Source: Clostridiales bacterium (lineage in GTDB: Bacteria; Bacillota; Clostridia; Christensenellales; CAG-138). Taken from it: a stretch of 34,793 nt of DNA. The notes under the pieces were generated by a model. The model worked only from the letters and a program-made list of their open reading frames with translations, was not told the origin of the DNA and did no database searches. Shown in pieces: positions 1-8,207 of this stretch. The position numbers were made by a program, and so were the translations under genes. The stretch is from NCBI GenBank assembly GCA_009779405.1, contig WREI01000020.1, positions 1 through 34,793 on the forward strand, written 5' to 3'. How positions within the stretch are numbered: the stretch's first letter is position 1; each line of letters opens with the position of its first letter.

Positions 1-1
1 A

Positions 2-127
2 TTACGGATGCGCTATTTTGAATACCGCACGCAACAGGAGATAGCCGATCAGTTGGGGGTTTCGCAGGTGCAGGTTTCGCGGATTGAGAAGAAGACGCTG
101 TTGTTGCTGAGGGAGAGGGCGGGGTAA
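2..127 (+). CDS. sigF: Sporulation sigma factor, C-terminal end (SigF-like), cut by window edge
   Basis: Only the last 41 residues are present; the frame is open to the left edge and stops with TAA. They form sigma-70 region 4.2, the helix-turn-helix that reads the -35 element: RYFEYRTQQEIADQLGVSQV is followed by a QVSRIEKK-type recognition helix. This wording is typical of the forespore sigma factors; the SQVQVSRIEKK stretch is closer to SigF than to SigG, which usually reads SQAQVSRLEK. The gene ends 3 bp before the stop of the convergent GntR gene. Assignment to the sporulation sigma group is firm; SigF rather than SigG is a judgement from the motif only. Confidence 0.72.
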   Translation, partial: LRMRYFEYRTQQEIADQLGVSQVQVSRIEKKTLLLLRERAG

Positions 128-130
128 AGT

Positions 131-799
131 TTACATCAAATCCTCGGGGATGCGATCGCGGGCGGATAGGATGTGTTGGGAGAGGAGGTAGGCGGCGCGG
201 TTTTTGTCGCCGGTTTTGCAGGTTGTGAGGATCTGTTCGTGTTCATCCGCGCTGCGGTTGCGGAATGCCTGTTCGCCGTAGAAATTGCCGCGCAGATAGC
301 GGTCTATGTTTGCGTTTATGAGACCTATGACCTTTTCCGCCACCTGATTCTGGGCGGGCTGCAGTAGACGCCTGTGGAATTCGTTGTTCCAATCGTCGGC
401 CTTGATCGGGTCCGTCGCCACCCTTTGCCTGTCTATGATGGTTTGCAGCCGCTTATAATCGGCTTCTGTGAGCAGGGGGATGGCCGTTTTCAGGATATTG
501 GAGGAGATATAGGCGCGTATCTCCATCATATCCTCGATGGTTTTGCGCGAGAGGGCCACGACCCGCGCCCCCTTGTTGCGCTGCACCTCCACCAGTCCGT
601 CGGCCTCCAAGTGGCGCAGGGCTTCCCGCACCGGGATATGGCTGACCCGTAGCGTCGCGGAGATCGCCTCCTGGCGCAAGGATTCGCCGGGGGCAAAGTC
701 CCCGCGCTCGATGGCCTTGCGCAGCGCCGCCAGCACCCGTTCATGCGCCGGCCCGATATGGTCGTCCGCGTATTTTTGCAGAATCTTGATATCTCCCAT
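131..799 (-). CDS. GntR family regulator, FadR/FCD subfamily
   Basis: A 222-residue transcription factor. Residues about 15-80 form the GntR winged helix (GDFAPGESLRQE, then VSHIPVREALRHLEADGLV, the usual FadR-type recognition region). Residues about 88-215 form an all-helical FCD ligand domain, with the metal-site style histidines in NNEFH and DEHEQIL. FCD regulators normally sense small carboxylates or sugar acids and often repress their own gene. The start is an ATG 4 nt after a G-rich stretch. It stands alone: the divergent neighbour is an unrecognised protein and no transporter or catabolic gene adjoins, so the ligand cannot be inferred. A candidate operator overlaps its own promoter. 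Confidence 0.9.
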   Translation of the reverse strand: MGDIKILQKYADDHIGPAHERVLAALRKAIERGDFAPGESLRQEAISATLRVSHIPVREALRHLEADGLVEVQRNKGARVVALSRKTIEDMMEIRAYISSNILKTAIPLLTEADYKRLQTIIDRQRVATDPIKADDWNNEFHRRLLQPAQNQVAEKVIGLINANIDRYLRGNFYGEQAFRNRSADEHEQILTTCKTGDKNRAAYLLSQHILSARDRIPEDLM

Positions 800-829
800 A
801 ACGCCCCCCTGTAATTATTTTATATGAAT

Positions 830-857
830 ATTGTATATAATTCGCGAGCTTTGTCAA
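830..857 (-). promoter_or_regulatory. Promoter of the GntR gene with overlapping operator-like dyad
   Basis: On the minus strand a perfect -35 TTGACA (852-857) is followed after 16 bp by -10 TACAAT (830-835). The -10 lies inside ATTGTATATAAT (830-841), a near-palindrome that resembles the TTGTATACAA type sites bound by FadR-subfamily GntR proteins, so autoregulation is plausible. The operator role is inference. Confidence 0.6.
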
Positions 858-876
858 TGCAAATAGCCGCGAAATA

Positions 877-885
877 TGCTATAAT
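877..885 (+). promoter_or_regulatory. Extended -10 promoter for the gene at 909
   Basis: TGCTATAAT is a perfect extended -10 (TATAAT at 880-885) 23 bp upstream of the start codon. No good -35 is seen at 17-18 bp, as expected for extended -10 promoters. It is divergent from the GntR promoter and close enough to be affected by the same operator. Confidence 0.6.
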
Positions 886-908
886 TCAGTGTTGGGAGGG
901 GGTGCAAA

Positions 909-2000
909 ATGGACTATCAATATTATGTGCAGATCATCGCCGCGAACTATTTGAAAAATGTGATGGACGACCCGGTGTCGCGGAAGATCCACGACAGATT
1001 CCTCGGCGGCTTGCGCGCGGATGCGTTCGCGGCGGGGCTCAGCGCGTTGCGCGCGCTGGTGCGCAGGCTCTACGGAGATATCGCGCGCAATCCCGCCGAT
1101 TTTCAGATGGCGCTGAAAGATATCGTCGAATATGACGCAAAGACCACGGATTATCTGCACAGCCACAACAGCTTTATACGCGTGCCACATCTGCTGCTGG
1201 TTTTGGGCGCGGGGGCGGCGTTGCAGCCCGATATGTCCCTGGCGATTGACGGCGGCGTGCTCGCAAGTGACGCCAAACAGCTGAAAATCACCGGATTGCC
1301 GTTCTTGCTTGCCAAGTTGCGGGACTATGGCTTTGCGTTCGGCGCGTTTGGCAAGAGTCCCAAGCCGGGCGAAACGCTTACGATTTCGTATCTCGATAAT
1401 CCGTGCCTTTGCGCCGCGCTGCGGGCGATGGCCACGGCGCTGCTTGAACTGAGCAAGGGGGATTTGAAGAGTTCCAAGAACAACTGGTTTTACATGCTGC
1501 ATCCCGGCTTGTTGGAAAACGAGACGATTAGGGAACCGAAGCTCGGCGTGGATTCCATCTATCACGCGTTGGACACGATACAGCGCGAATATGCCGCCGC
1601 TTTGCACGATGTGGCGGCGCGCGGCACGAAGCAGACCATCCGCATGGGCGGATTTATGCGCAACGACTGGTCCTGCGTGTATGTCGGCAAGCAGAACAAG
1701 AAGGTGCTGATGAGCTTGCAAGTTTGCCAAGATAGCTTGTCCGTTAAACTGAACTTACAGCATATCAACCGATATATGCCGCTTGTGATGGCGCTGCCCG
1801 AAAGCGTGCGTGAGCAAATCCGCGCGAGTGGGTGGGCATGCGCGCGCTGCAATACCCGCTGTTCGGGCGGGTTCGCGTTTGAGATGGACGGCGTGGCCTA
1901 CGACAAGTGCCGCTGCGGTTCCTTTGTGTTTGACGATTTGACGGAAGAAGCCGTTATCAGCTGCCAGCGACTCTTGGCGCAGGAGCTGTTGTATTCCTGA
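909..2000 (+). CDS. Unrecognised protein with C-terminal Cys cluster
   Basis: A 363-residue protein I do not recognise. The start ATG follows a GGGAGGGGG Shine-Dalgarno. There is no signal peptide or membrane segment, so it is probably cytosolic. The first 300 residues are mixed helical with no known motif. The last 57 residues hold five clustered cysteines: C311, C314 and C318 (CARCNTRC), then C334 and C336 (CRC), a spacing that suggests a small zinc ribbon or other metal knuckle. The gene is single, divergent from a GntR regulator and convergent with the penicillin-binding protein gene. A nucleic-acid or protein binding role would fit a zinc ribbon but there is no direct evidence. Confidence 0.75.
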   Translation: MDYQYYVQIIAANYLKNVMDDPVSRKIHDRFLGGLRADAFAAGLSALRALVRRLYGDIARNPADFQMALKDIVEYDAKTTDYLHSHNSFIRVPHLLLVLGAGAALQPDMSLAIDGGVLASDAKQLKITGLPFLLAKLRDYGFAFGAFGKSPKPGETLTISYLDNPCLCAALRAMATALLELSKGDLKSSKNNWFYMLHPGLLENETIREPKLGVDSIYHALDTIQREYAAALHDVAARGTKQTIRMGGFMRNDWSCVYVGKQNKKVLMSLQVCQDSLSVKLNLQHINRYMPLVMALPESVREQIRASGWACARCNTRCSGGFAFEMDGVAYDKCRCGSFVFDDLTEEAVISCQRLLAQELLYS

Positions 2001-2006
2001 TCTTTT

Positions 2007-4376
2007 TTATCCCGGTGGCGTGGCCCAGACCGTGACGGATTGCGAGGGTTCGCCGAGCAGGGGCATGCCGTTTTCCTGGATGAGCGGGTGCATGGGGACG
2101 ATGTAATAGGAGAATTCGCCCGTCATCGTGCCTATGTTGTCTGTGATGGATTGCGGTTCGGTCGTGCCTGTGACCGTGGTGACCAGCACCGAAAAGCCCA
2201 TGCTGTTTTGGCGATAGATATAGTATTCGACGTGACGCGAGAGGGGCGTGAAGCGGATTTCTACGCGGCTGCCCGTCAGCTGCACGCTGAGATTCTGCGG
2301 TGGCAGGGGGATTTGCCAGAATTCCGATTCGCGGGTCGGCTCCGTGCCGTGGACGAAATATTCGTAGACCGCCGAATCGTCGGGCGTCCACATGCTGGCA
2401 AGCACGCTTTCATAGGAATTACGCAGGGTGTAGGCGTCCAAGCGCACCCGGTGTACGCTTGGGGGTACCGTGAATTTCGGCGGGGCCTTATAGGCATAGA
2501 TCTGCTCGAACAGGGTCCGCAGTACCTCCGCCGGATAGCTGCCGCCGCCCGTGTCGGGGGGCAGACCGCGCCCGCCCCTGCTGTCGTCATAGCCCATCCA
2601 CACGACCGCCGCGTATTCGGGGTTGTAGGCGGCCAGCCAGATGTCGCGATTGCTCTCCGTATCGCCCACGGTACCCGTCTTGGCCGCCAAATCCATCTCC
2701 AGTGCCGCCAAGCGCTGGGCTGTACCCGTCGCTACCACGCTTTGGAGCATGCTGGTCAGTATAAACGCGCTGCCCTCATCCATGACGCGGCTCGACAGGC
2801 GCTCATCCGCATAGAGAGCCTCCCCGCCCGGCCCCGTGATGCGCGAGACGACGCAGGGCTTGCGGTATATGCCGCCGCTCGCGAAACTCGCGTAGGCGCC
2901 GGCCAGCTGATAGGGCGAGACACCATAGGTGAAACTGCCTAAGGCCAGGCCGAGACGGGTGTCCAAGCGGTCGAAGGGTATACCTATGCTCGAGGCAAAG
3001 CGCTTGCAGTTCTGCACGCCCAACTCTGCGAACACGGCAACCGCCGTCGTGTTCAGGGAGCGCGTCACCGCTTCGCGCATGGTCACCCAGCCGGAATATC
3101 GGTTGTTCGCGTTGCGCGGGGTATAGTCGTCATAGCTCACCTGTTCATCCAACAGCATACTGGCCGCCGTATAGCCCGAGAGCAGGGCGGGCGCATAGAC
3201 CAGGACGGGCTTGATGGCCGAACCGGGCGGGCGGCGTATGCGCATGGCGCGGTTAAAACTGAGGGCGACCCTGTTCTCCCTGCCCCCCAGCACCGCCGCC
3301 ACGCCGCCGTCCTTGGCATTCACGAGCACCAGCGCGCCCTCCGCGCTCTCGCCGTTCATCTGCGGGAAATAGCTGTCATCCGCGAAGATCGCTTCGCCGA
3401 TGCGCTGCAATTCCGGTTCCATCTCCGTTTGGATGCGATAGCCGCCCGAGAGCAGGGTCTGCATATCCACGCCCAACAGTTCGCAGGAAGTTGTCAGGGC
3501 CAGGTCGACATAATAGCCGCGCACATTGTTGGTCGGCTCGGAGTTCAATATAAGCGGTTCGGCCCGCGCGATTTTGCAGGTTTCGGCGGAGATATAGCCA
3601 TAGCTCTCCATCAGGCCGAGTATGACATTGCGCCTGCCGACCGAGGCCTCGGGGCGCAGGTGGGGCGCGAAGCGGGCCGGGGATTTCAGCACGCCCGCCA
3701 GGAGTGCCGCCTGCGAGACGCTCAGGTCCTGCGCATGCACGCCGAAATAGGTGCGCGCCGCCGCTTCGACGCCATAGCAGCCGCCGCCGAAATAGACATA
3801 GTTCAGGTACAGCTCCAGCACTTCATTTTTATCGAACTGCTTCTCCAACTGATAGGCCAGGATGGCCTCGTCTATCTTGCGGGTCATATTTTTATCGTTG
3901 TTCAGGTGGGTCAGTTTGATGAGCTGCTGGGTCATCGTGGAAGCGCCCTCCGAATAGGAGACGGTCTGCAAGTCCTTCCATGCCGCGCCGAAGATGCGGA
4001 TCAGGTCGAAGCCCGGATGCTCGAAAAAGCGCGCGTCCTCGGCGGAGACGAAGGCGCCGATGACGTGGACGGGCAGGGTCTCCACGGCGATGTTGATGCG
4101 GTTCTCCGTCACATAGAGACAGGAGACCTCCGCACCGTATTTGTCATAGACGATCAGGGACTGCTCGGTCTTGGTCAGTTTGGAGGAGTCGAGCATGCGC
4201 CAGGCGGGCCGCGAGAACACGAACGCAAGGACGGCGCAGACCGCGGCAACGCCGAGCACGGATGCGCCGCGAAACAAAACGCGCAGGCGCCTGCGCCGCA
4301 CGCGGTTTTTACCGCGGTGTTTATACCATTGGGTTGCCATGATGGTAGTGTTAGAGTTTGGTATAGATTTATTCAC
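2007..4376 (-). CDS. Bifunctional penicillin-binding protein (glycosyltransferase + transpeptidase)
   Basis: A 789-residue class A PBP that polymerises lipid II and cross-links peptidoglycan outside the membrane. Residues 25-33 are very basic, followed by a membrane anchor at about 37-55. The GT51 domain (about 75-260) has the catalytic Glu113 in EDARFFEHPG, then EGASTMTQQLIK and the LELYLNYVYFG motif. The transpeptidase domain (about 340-620) has all three signatures: S386-x-x-K389, S440-L-N442 and K566-T-G568. The C-terminal 150 residues resemble a fibronectin type III-like fold (YYIYRQNS, then IPMHPL). The GTG at 4376 has only a weak AAGG behind it; ATG at 4340 is an alternative that would remove 12 residues. 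Divergent from an L,D-transpeptidase gene. Confidence 0.93.
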   Translation of the reverse strand: MNKSIPNSNTTIMATQWYKHRGKNRVRRRRLRVLFRGASVLGVAAVCAVLAFVFSRPAWRMLDSSKLTKTEQSLIVYDKYGAEVSCLYVTENRINIAVETLPVHVIGAFVSAEDARFFEHPGFDLIRIFGAAWKDLQTVSYSEGASTMTQQLIKLTHLNNDKNMTRKIDEAILAYQLEKQFDKNEVLELYLNYVYFGGGCYGVEAAARTYFGVHAQDLSVSQAALLAGVLKSPARFAPHLRPEASVGRRNVILGLMESYGYISAETCKIARAEPLILNSEPTNNVRGYYVDLALTTSCELLGVDMQTLLSGGYRIQTEMEPELQRIGEAIFADDSYFPQMNGESAEGALVLVNAKDGGVAAVLGGRENRVALSFNRAMRIRRPPGSAIKPVLVYAPALLSGYTAASMLLDEQVSYDDYTPRNANNRYSGWVTMREAVTRSLNTTAVAVFAELGVQNCKRFASSIGIPFDRLDTRLGLALGSFTYGVSPYQLAGAYASFASGGIYRKPCVVSRITGPGGEALYADERLSSRVMDEGSAFILTSMLQSVVATGTAQRLAALEMDLAAKTGTVGDTESNRDIWLAAYNPEYAAVVWMGYDDSRGGRGLPPDTGGGSYPAEVLRTLFEQIYAYKAPPKFTVPPSVHRVRLDAYTLRNSYESVLASMWTPDDSAVYEYFVHGTEPTRESEFWQIPLPPQNLSVQLTGSRVEIRFTPLSRHVEYYIYRQNSMGFSVLVTTVTGTTEPQSITDNIGTMTGEFSYYIVPMHPLIQENGMPLLGEPSQSVTVWATPPG

Positions 4377-4386
4377 GATACCTTAA

Positions 4387-4415
4387 TTGATAATAATCCA
4401 GAAATGACGTATAAT
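4387..4415 (+). promoter_or_regulatory. Sigma-A type promoter of the L,D-transpeptidase gene
   Basis: TTGATA (4387-4392), a 17 bp spacer and a perfect TATAAT (4410-4415). The -10 ends 31 bp before the GTG start at 4447. Confidence 0.75.
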
Positions 4416-4446
4416 AAGGCTATCATAAATCTGACGGAGGTTTTGC

Positions 4447-5529
4447 GTGCGTATTTTCGGTTGCAAAAGATGGGTCGCGGCCCTATTGCTCTGCGCGATG
4501 CTCCTTGCCGTTTTTGCGGGAGTGCGGCCCGCGCTGGCGGAGGAGGAGCTGAAAAATAACGATCCCGAACGCTTCTATATCGTGCTGGATTTGGACAGCC
4601 AAATCGTCACCGTATACCAAAAGGATGAGAATGGCGAGTACACGGACATTGTGCGTCGCTTTCTGTGCTCCTCGGGCAGCAATACGCCCAAGAACCCGGA
4701 GGACCCGAAAGATATTGGCTCCCCGACCTCCACGGGCATCTGGAAGATAGGCGGGCGGCAGCGCTTCGGCGCGTTCGCGAGTTTTTCGGATTACGCGCGG
4801 TATTGGGTGCAGATCGTCGGCGATATCTTTTTCCACTCCGTTTTGTTTAACAAGCAGGACGTGAACACGCTAACCTCCTCTTACAACAAGTTGGGGATCG
4901 CCGTTTCGCACGGCTGTGTGCGGCTCAATGTGGAGGACGCCAAGTGGCTCTATTATTACGCCTGTCCGGGTACGACCGTGGAGGTGACCAACCAGCTGAA
5001 GAAGGACAGCAAGACGGCCAACGCCCTAAAAAAATTGCAGCCGGATTTGAAGACCTATAAATCGATGCAGGCCGGGATTTATGAGACGCCGGAACCGGAG
5101 CGGGACGTTGTTTGGGTATCCGTCCCCAACGCCGCGCTGCGCAAGGGGAACGACCGAAGCTATCCCGCCACGCGCAGGTTGGATGTGGGAACGGAATTGG
5201 AAGTGATCATCAAGAGCCCGGCCTACTATATGGTGCGGGACGGGAAGCGCGTGGGCTATATACACCGCGGGCTGATTACGGAGACGAAGGGCGAGATGGA
5301 CACCGTGGAGGACGCGAAACTCATCAAGGCGACCGCGTGGATGTTTGACAAGCAGGATTCGAGTGTGAAAAACCGCATCTGTAAAGTGCCGACCGAGACC
5401 TGCGTACAGGTATTGGAAGTCGACGGAAAGTGGACGAAGATACGCTACTATATTTGGGAGGGCTGGATTCAGAACAGCAACTTGTTCTCCGGTTGGGGTT
5501 TAGATTATTCGAAACTGGGGGAACCTTGA
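4447..5529 (+). CDS. Secreted L,D-transpeptidase (YkuD) with SH3-like domains
   Basis: A 360-residue exported protein. The GTG start lies 6 nt after GGAGG. Residues 1-31 are a signal peptide (basic start, hydrophobic core, cleavage near RPALA-EE). The YkuD domain (about 42-180) has His130 and the SHGCVRLN motif with catalytic Cys157 and His155, so it should form 3-3 peptidoglycan cross-links or attach wall proteins. Two SH3-like wall-binding stretches follow, about 218-278 (ends YMVRDGKRVGYIHRG) and 288-350 (ends IRYYIWEGWIQNSN). It is divergent from the class A PBP gene, pairing two wall cross-linking enzymes. A strong terminator follows. Confidence 0.92.
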   Translation: MRIFGCKRWVAALLLCAMLLAVFAGVRPALAEEELKNNDPERFYIVLDLDSQIVTVYQKDENGEYTDIVRRFLCSSGSNTPKNPEDPKDIGSPTSTGIWKIGGRQRFGAFASFSDYARYWVQIVGDIFFHSVLFNKQDVNTLTSSYNKLGIAVSHGCVRLNVEDAKWLYYYACPGTTVEVTNQLKKDSKTANALKKLQPDLKTYKSMQAGIYETPEPERDVVWVSVPNAALRKGNDRSYPATRRLDVGTELEVIIKSPAYYMVRDGKRVGYIHRGLITETKGEMDTVEDAKLIKATAWMFDKQDSSVKNRICKVPTETCVQVLEVDGKWTKIRYYIWEGWIQNSNLFSGWGLDYSKLGEP

Positions 5530-5548
5530 TTGGGAGTTTGGAGTGTAG

Positions 5549-5567
5549 GGGCGGATAGCATCCGCCC
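5549..5567. repeat. Palindromic element, GGGCGGAT arms, AGC loop
   Basis: GTAGGGGC motif followed by a palindrome with 8 bp arms (GGGCGGAT and ATCCGCCC) around AGC. It is one copy of the interspersed family seen throughout the window, 20 bp after the L,D-transpeptidase stop codon. Confidence 0.8.
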
Positions 5568-5587
5568 GTGGAGAGTAGAATTGTTGA

Positions 5588-5613
5588 AGGCGGAGCCAGG
5601 GCTCCGCCTTTTG
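5588..5613 (+). terminator. Rho-independent terminator after the L,D-transpeptidase gene
   Basis: Perfect 9 bp stem AGGCGGAGC / GCTCCGCCT with a CAGG loop, followed by a short T run. It separates this gene from the convergent ABC transporter operon. Confidence 0.85.
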
Positions 5614-5625
5614 CTTGGATTTTCT

Positions 5626-6408
5626 TTATTGGAGGTTTAATCTTCGCTTCAACAAGCGGTTGATCCAGAAGAAACAGATGGTGGCTATTGCGCAGTTCTT
5701 TATGAGGTCGATCATCAGCATGATATTTGCGTTATTCGTGATATTGGCGTCATCATATGAGAACATGAGCGTTATAAAGGTCGGAAAGCCAAATATGCTG
5801 TTTATGAGACCGCTGCATGCGGAGATGGCAGCATAAATTCCAAAGGCGGCCCAAAAGCGATGCTTGTTCGCGATGGCGCAACCGATGGTGATGGCCAAAA
5901 AGATTTGCAGGAGTCCTGAAACACTGCTGATCAGGAGATCCGCCGGAGCCATTATCACCGTAGCCGCGTTGACATACTCCCCTATCGAGCGGAGGGCCGA
6001 CGATATGAAATAGAGGTCTCCCACGGTCACCCACGCGATGATGAACACGCCCAGCACCAGGCTGAGGGTGCTGATAAACATCCAAAGCAGGGAGGACAGC
6101 AGTTTGGACAACAGTATATGCCAGCTCTTTGCAGGCAAGGTATGCGTCAGATAGCCTTCGTCGCTGAACATACTGCGGTAATAATGCACATAGACAAATA
6201 CAGCCGTAATAATCACACTGGCATACAGACCCATAACGCCAAGTCCCATCACCATTACCTGTATACTCTGCACAATGCTATCGTAATACTGCGTATCGAT
6301 GGCAATGGAGACGGTGATCAGCAGGGCCAAAGAGATAATCCCGAGCACCACAAAGCGCATCCAGCGGGACAGGGCGCGCATATCGTGTTTGAAGAGTTTT
6401 CCTAACAT
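5626..6408 (-). CDS. ABC transporter permease subunit
   Basis: A 260-residue integral membrane protein with about six hydrophobic segments (about 18-38, 53-76, 104-128, 150-178, 186-205, 232-250), typical of ABC-2 type exporter permeases. The ATG lies 5 nt behind GGAGGTG, inside the end of the upstream ATPase gene, which it overlaps by 7 bp, so the two are translationally coupled. With the ATPase it should form a small exporter or membrane-stress transporter of the YtrBC kind. The substrate cannot be read from the sequence. Confidence 0.85.
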   Translation of the reverse strand: MLGKLFKHDMRALSRWMRFVVLGIISLALLITVSIAIDTQYYDSIVQSIQVMVMGLGVMGLYASVIITAVFVYVHYYRSMFSDEGYLTHTLPAKSWHILLSKLLSSLLWMFISTLSLVLGVFIIAWVTVGDLYFISSALRSIGEYVNAATVIMAPADLLISSVSGLLQIFLAITIGCAIANKHRFWAAFGIYAAISACSGLINSIFGFPTFITLMFSYDDANITNNANIMLMIDLIKNCAIATICFFWINRLLKRRLNLQ

Positions 6409-7100
6409 CTGAACACCTCCCGGAACAGCTCGTCGAGGGACAGGCCCGTCTCTTCCCGCACCTTTTGGGTCTCGTCATAACGGGTGATGACGCCTTTTTG
6501 CAGGAAGATGAATTCATCCAGCACCTTTTCCACGTCCCAAATGAGGTGCGTGGAGATAAGCACCGTGGACTCCTCGTGGAAATTGCTCACGATGGTTTGC
6601 AGGATGAAGTCGCGCGTGGCGGGGTCGACACCGCCTATGGGTTCATCCAGCAGATAGAGCTGGGCGCGCCGCGCCATCACCAGCACCAGCTGCACCTTCT
6701 CCTTTGTGCCTTTGGACAGCTCGCGCATGCGGGCATCCGTGGGTACCTGCAAGGCTTCGAGCATGGAGTTCGCGCGGGCGCGGTCAAAATCGGCATAGAA
6801 GTCTTCAAAATAATCCAGGGTTTCGCGGACGCGCATATGCATGGGCAGATAGGTGCGCTCCGGCAGATAGGAGACGAGCGACTTGGTTTTTTCACCGATG
6901 GGCAACGCGTTGACGCGAATCCTGCCGGCGGTGGGTACCAGTAAACCCGCCGCCAGTTTCAGGAAGGTCGTCTTGCCGCTGCCGTTGGGACCCAGCAGAC
7001 CTATGATTTTGCCGCGCGGCAGGTTGAGGTTCAGATTGGACAGGGCGACGGTATTGCCGTAACGCTTTGTCAAATCCTGCGCTGTGAGGATAGCTTCCAT
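6402..7100 (-). CDS. ABC transporter ATP-binding protein (YtrB-like)
   Basis: A 232-residue ATPase. Walker A is GPNGSGKT (37-44), Walker B ends LYLLDEP, and the H-loop is in ISTHLI. The signature motif is the degenerate LSKGTKEK form found in YtrB/EcsA-like exporters rather than LSGGQ. The start ATG follows AAAGGAG. It is the first gene of a two-gene operon with the permease and has its own strong promoter. YtrB relatives usually come with a YtrA-type GntR repressor; none is adjacent here. Confidence 0.92.
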   Translation of the reverse strand: MEAILTAQDLTKRYGNTVALSNLNLNLPRGKIIGLLGPNGSGKTTFLKLAAGLLVPTAGRIRVNALPIGEKTKSLVSYLPERTYLPMHMRVRETLDYFEDFYADFDRARANSMLEALQVPTDARMRELSKGTKEKVQLVLVMARRAQLYLLDEPIGGVDPATRDFILQTIVSNFHEESTVLISTHLIWDVEKVLDEFIFLQKGVITRYDETQKVREETGLSLDELFREVFRC

Positions 7101-7133
7101 CCGTTGGCTCCTTTCGTGTTATATTGCAGCGTC

Positions 7134-7162
7134 ATCATACCGCTATGCTGTCCCGCTGTCAA
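7134..7162 (-). promoter_or_regulatory. Promoter of the ABC transporter operon, overlapping the era stop codon
   Basis: TTGACA (7157-7162), 17 bp spacer, TATGAT (7134-7139) on the minus strand. The -35 covers the stop codon of era, so era read-through and this promoter both could feed the operon. Confidence 0.75.
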
Positions 7163-8085
7163 TCTCTATATCCCAATTCCGATAAAATGGCGGGTTTGTT
7201 GCGCCAGTCCTCCTTGGTCTTGACCCAGAGTTGGAGGTTGACGCGAGCGTCCAAGAGCCATTCGATATCTTCGCGGGCGGCGGAGCCTATCTTTTTGAGC
7301 ATGGCCCCCTGCTTGCCTATCACCATGCCCTTGTGACGCTCCTGTTCGCAGTATATGGTCGCCCAGACGTCCCAGAGCTCGCCGCGGGTGGGGTCGCTGC
7401 CGCTGCCGCGGTTCTCCATCTTGTCGATCTGCACGCCGAGACCGTGGGGGACTTCATCCCGCAGGAGACGGAGGGCCTTTTCGCGTATCATCTCCGCGCA
7501 GATCAGGCGTTCGGGCTGGTCGGTGCACTGGTCGGCGGGATAATAGAGAGGGCCGGGGAGCAGATGGGGTACGAGTTTCTGTTCCAGCGCTTCCACCCCT
7601 TCGCCCGTTTTGGCGGAGACGGATAGGATTTCACTGCGCGGGGCGAGGGCGGCAAAGCGCTCCCGCAGGGCCGTAAGGCGCTCCTCCCCCGCTATATCCG
7701 CCTTGTTCAGCGCGATCAGCAGCGGGGTTTTGCCCCGTGCGAGACGCGTGACAATTTCTATATCGCGCGTATGGTTGGGATGCTTTGCGTCCACCATAAA
7801 AAGGATGGCGTCGACGTCGCGGGTGCTTTCCTCCGCCGTCTTTTGCATAAACGCGCCTAATTTGTTTTTGGGGTCGGTCATACCGGGCGTGTCGAGGAAG
7901 ATCATCTGATACCCTTCGCGCGTCACCACGCCCGTAATGCGGTTGCGCGTGGTCTGGGCCTTGTCGCTGACGATGGCAATCTTTTGGCCGACCAAGCGAT
8001 TCAGCAAGGTGGACTTCCCCGCGTTGGGGCAGCCGATGATGGCGATAAAGCCGGATTTGAAGTTGGGATGGCGTGATTGCTCCAA
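7159..8085 (-). CDS. era: GTPase Era
   Basis: A 308-residue ribosome-assembly GTPase that binds 16S rRNA near its 3' end. G1 is GCPNAGKS (18-25), G2 lies in TTRNRITG, G3 is DTPG (65-68), G4 is NKAD (127-130), and the SAKTGEGV stretch is G5. The C-terminal part (about 200-300) is the KH domain, with VIGKQGAMLKKIG as the GxxG RNA-binding loop. Length matches the family. The start is TTG at 8085, 7 nt after AAAGGA; no ATG or GTG is better placed. It is not clustered with ybeY here (5 kb away), although the two are neighbours in many Firmicutes. Confidence 0.97.
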   Translation of the reverse strand: MEQSRHPNFKSGFIAIIGCPNAGKSTLLNRLVGQKIAIVSDKAQTTRNRITGVVTREGYQMIFLDTPGMTDPKNKLGAFMQKTAEESTRDVDAILFMVDAKHPNHTRDIEIVTRLARGKTPLLIALNKADIAGEERLTALRERFAALAPRSEILSVSAKTGEGVEALEQKLVPHLLPGPLYYPADQCTDQPERLICAEMIREKALRLLRDEVPHGLGVQIDKMENRGSGSDPTRGELWDVWATIYCEQERHKGMVIGKQGAMLKKIGSAAREDIEWLLDARVNLQLWVKTKEDWRNKPAILSELGYRD

Positions 8086-8119
8086 GGGAGTATCCTTTCG
8101 GGTCGGATTTTATATGCCC

Positions 8120-8148
8120 ATTGTATGCAGCGGGGCAGCGCTTGTCAA
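8120..8148 (-). promoter_or_regulatory. Promoter of era
   Basis: Perfect TTGACA (8143-8148), 17 bp spacer, TACAAT (8120-8125) on the minus strand, 35 bp before the TTG start. Confidence 0.75.
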
Positions 8149-8158
8149 GGAATAAGAC

Positions 8159-8187
8159 GAGGGCTCCCCCGCACCGGGGAAGCCCTC
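8159..8187 (-). terminator. Stem-loop terminator after the surface-protein gene
   Basis: GAGGGCTCCCC pairs with GGGGAAGCCCTC (one mismatch) around a short loop, directly after the 3' end of the surface-protein gene and just before the era promoter. The T tract is weak, so termination strength is uncertain. Confidence 0.6.
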
Positions 8188-8207
8188 GTTGTTGCAGTTT
8201 AGTTCGC

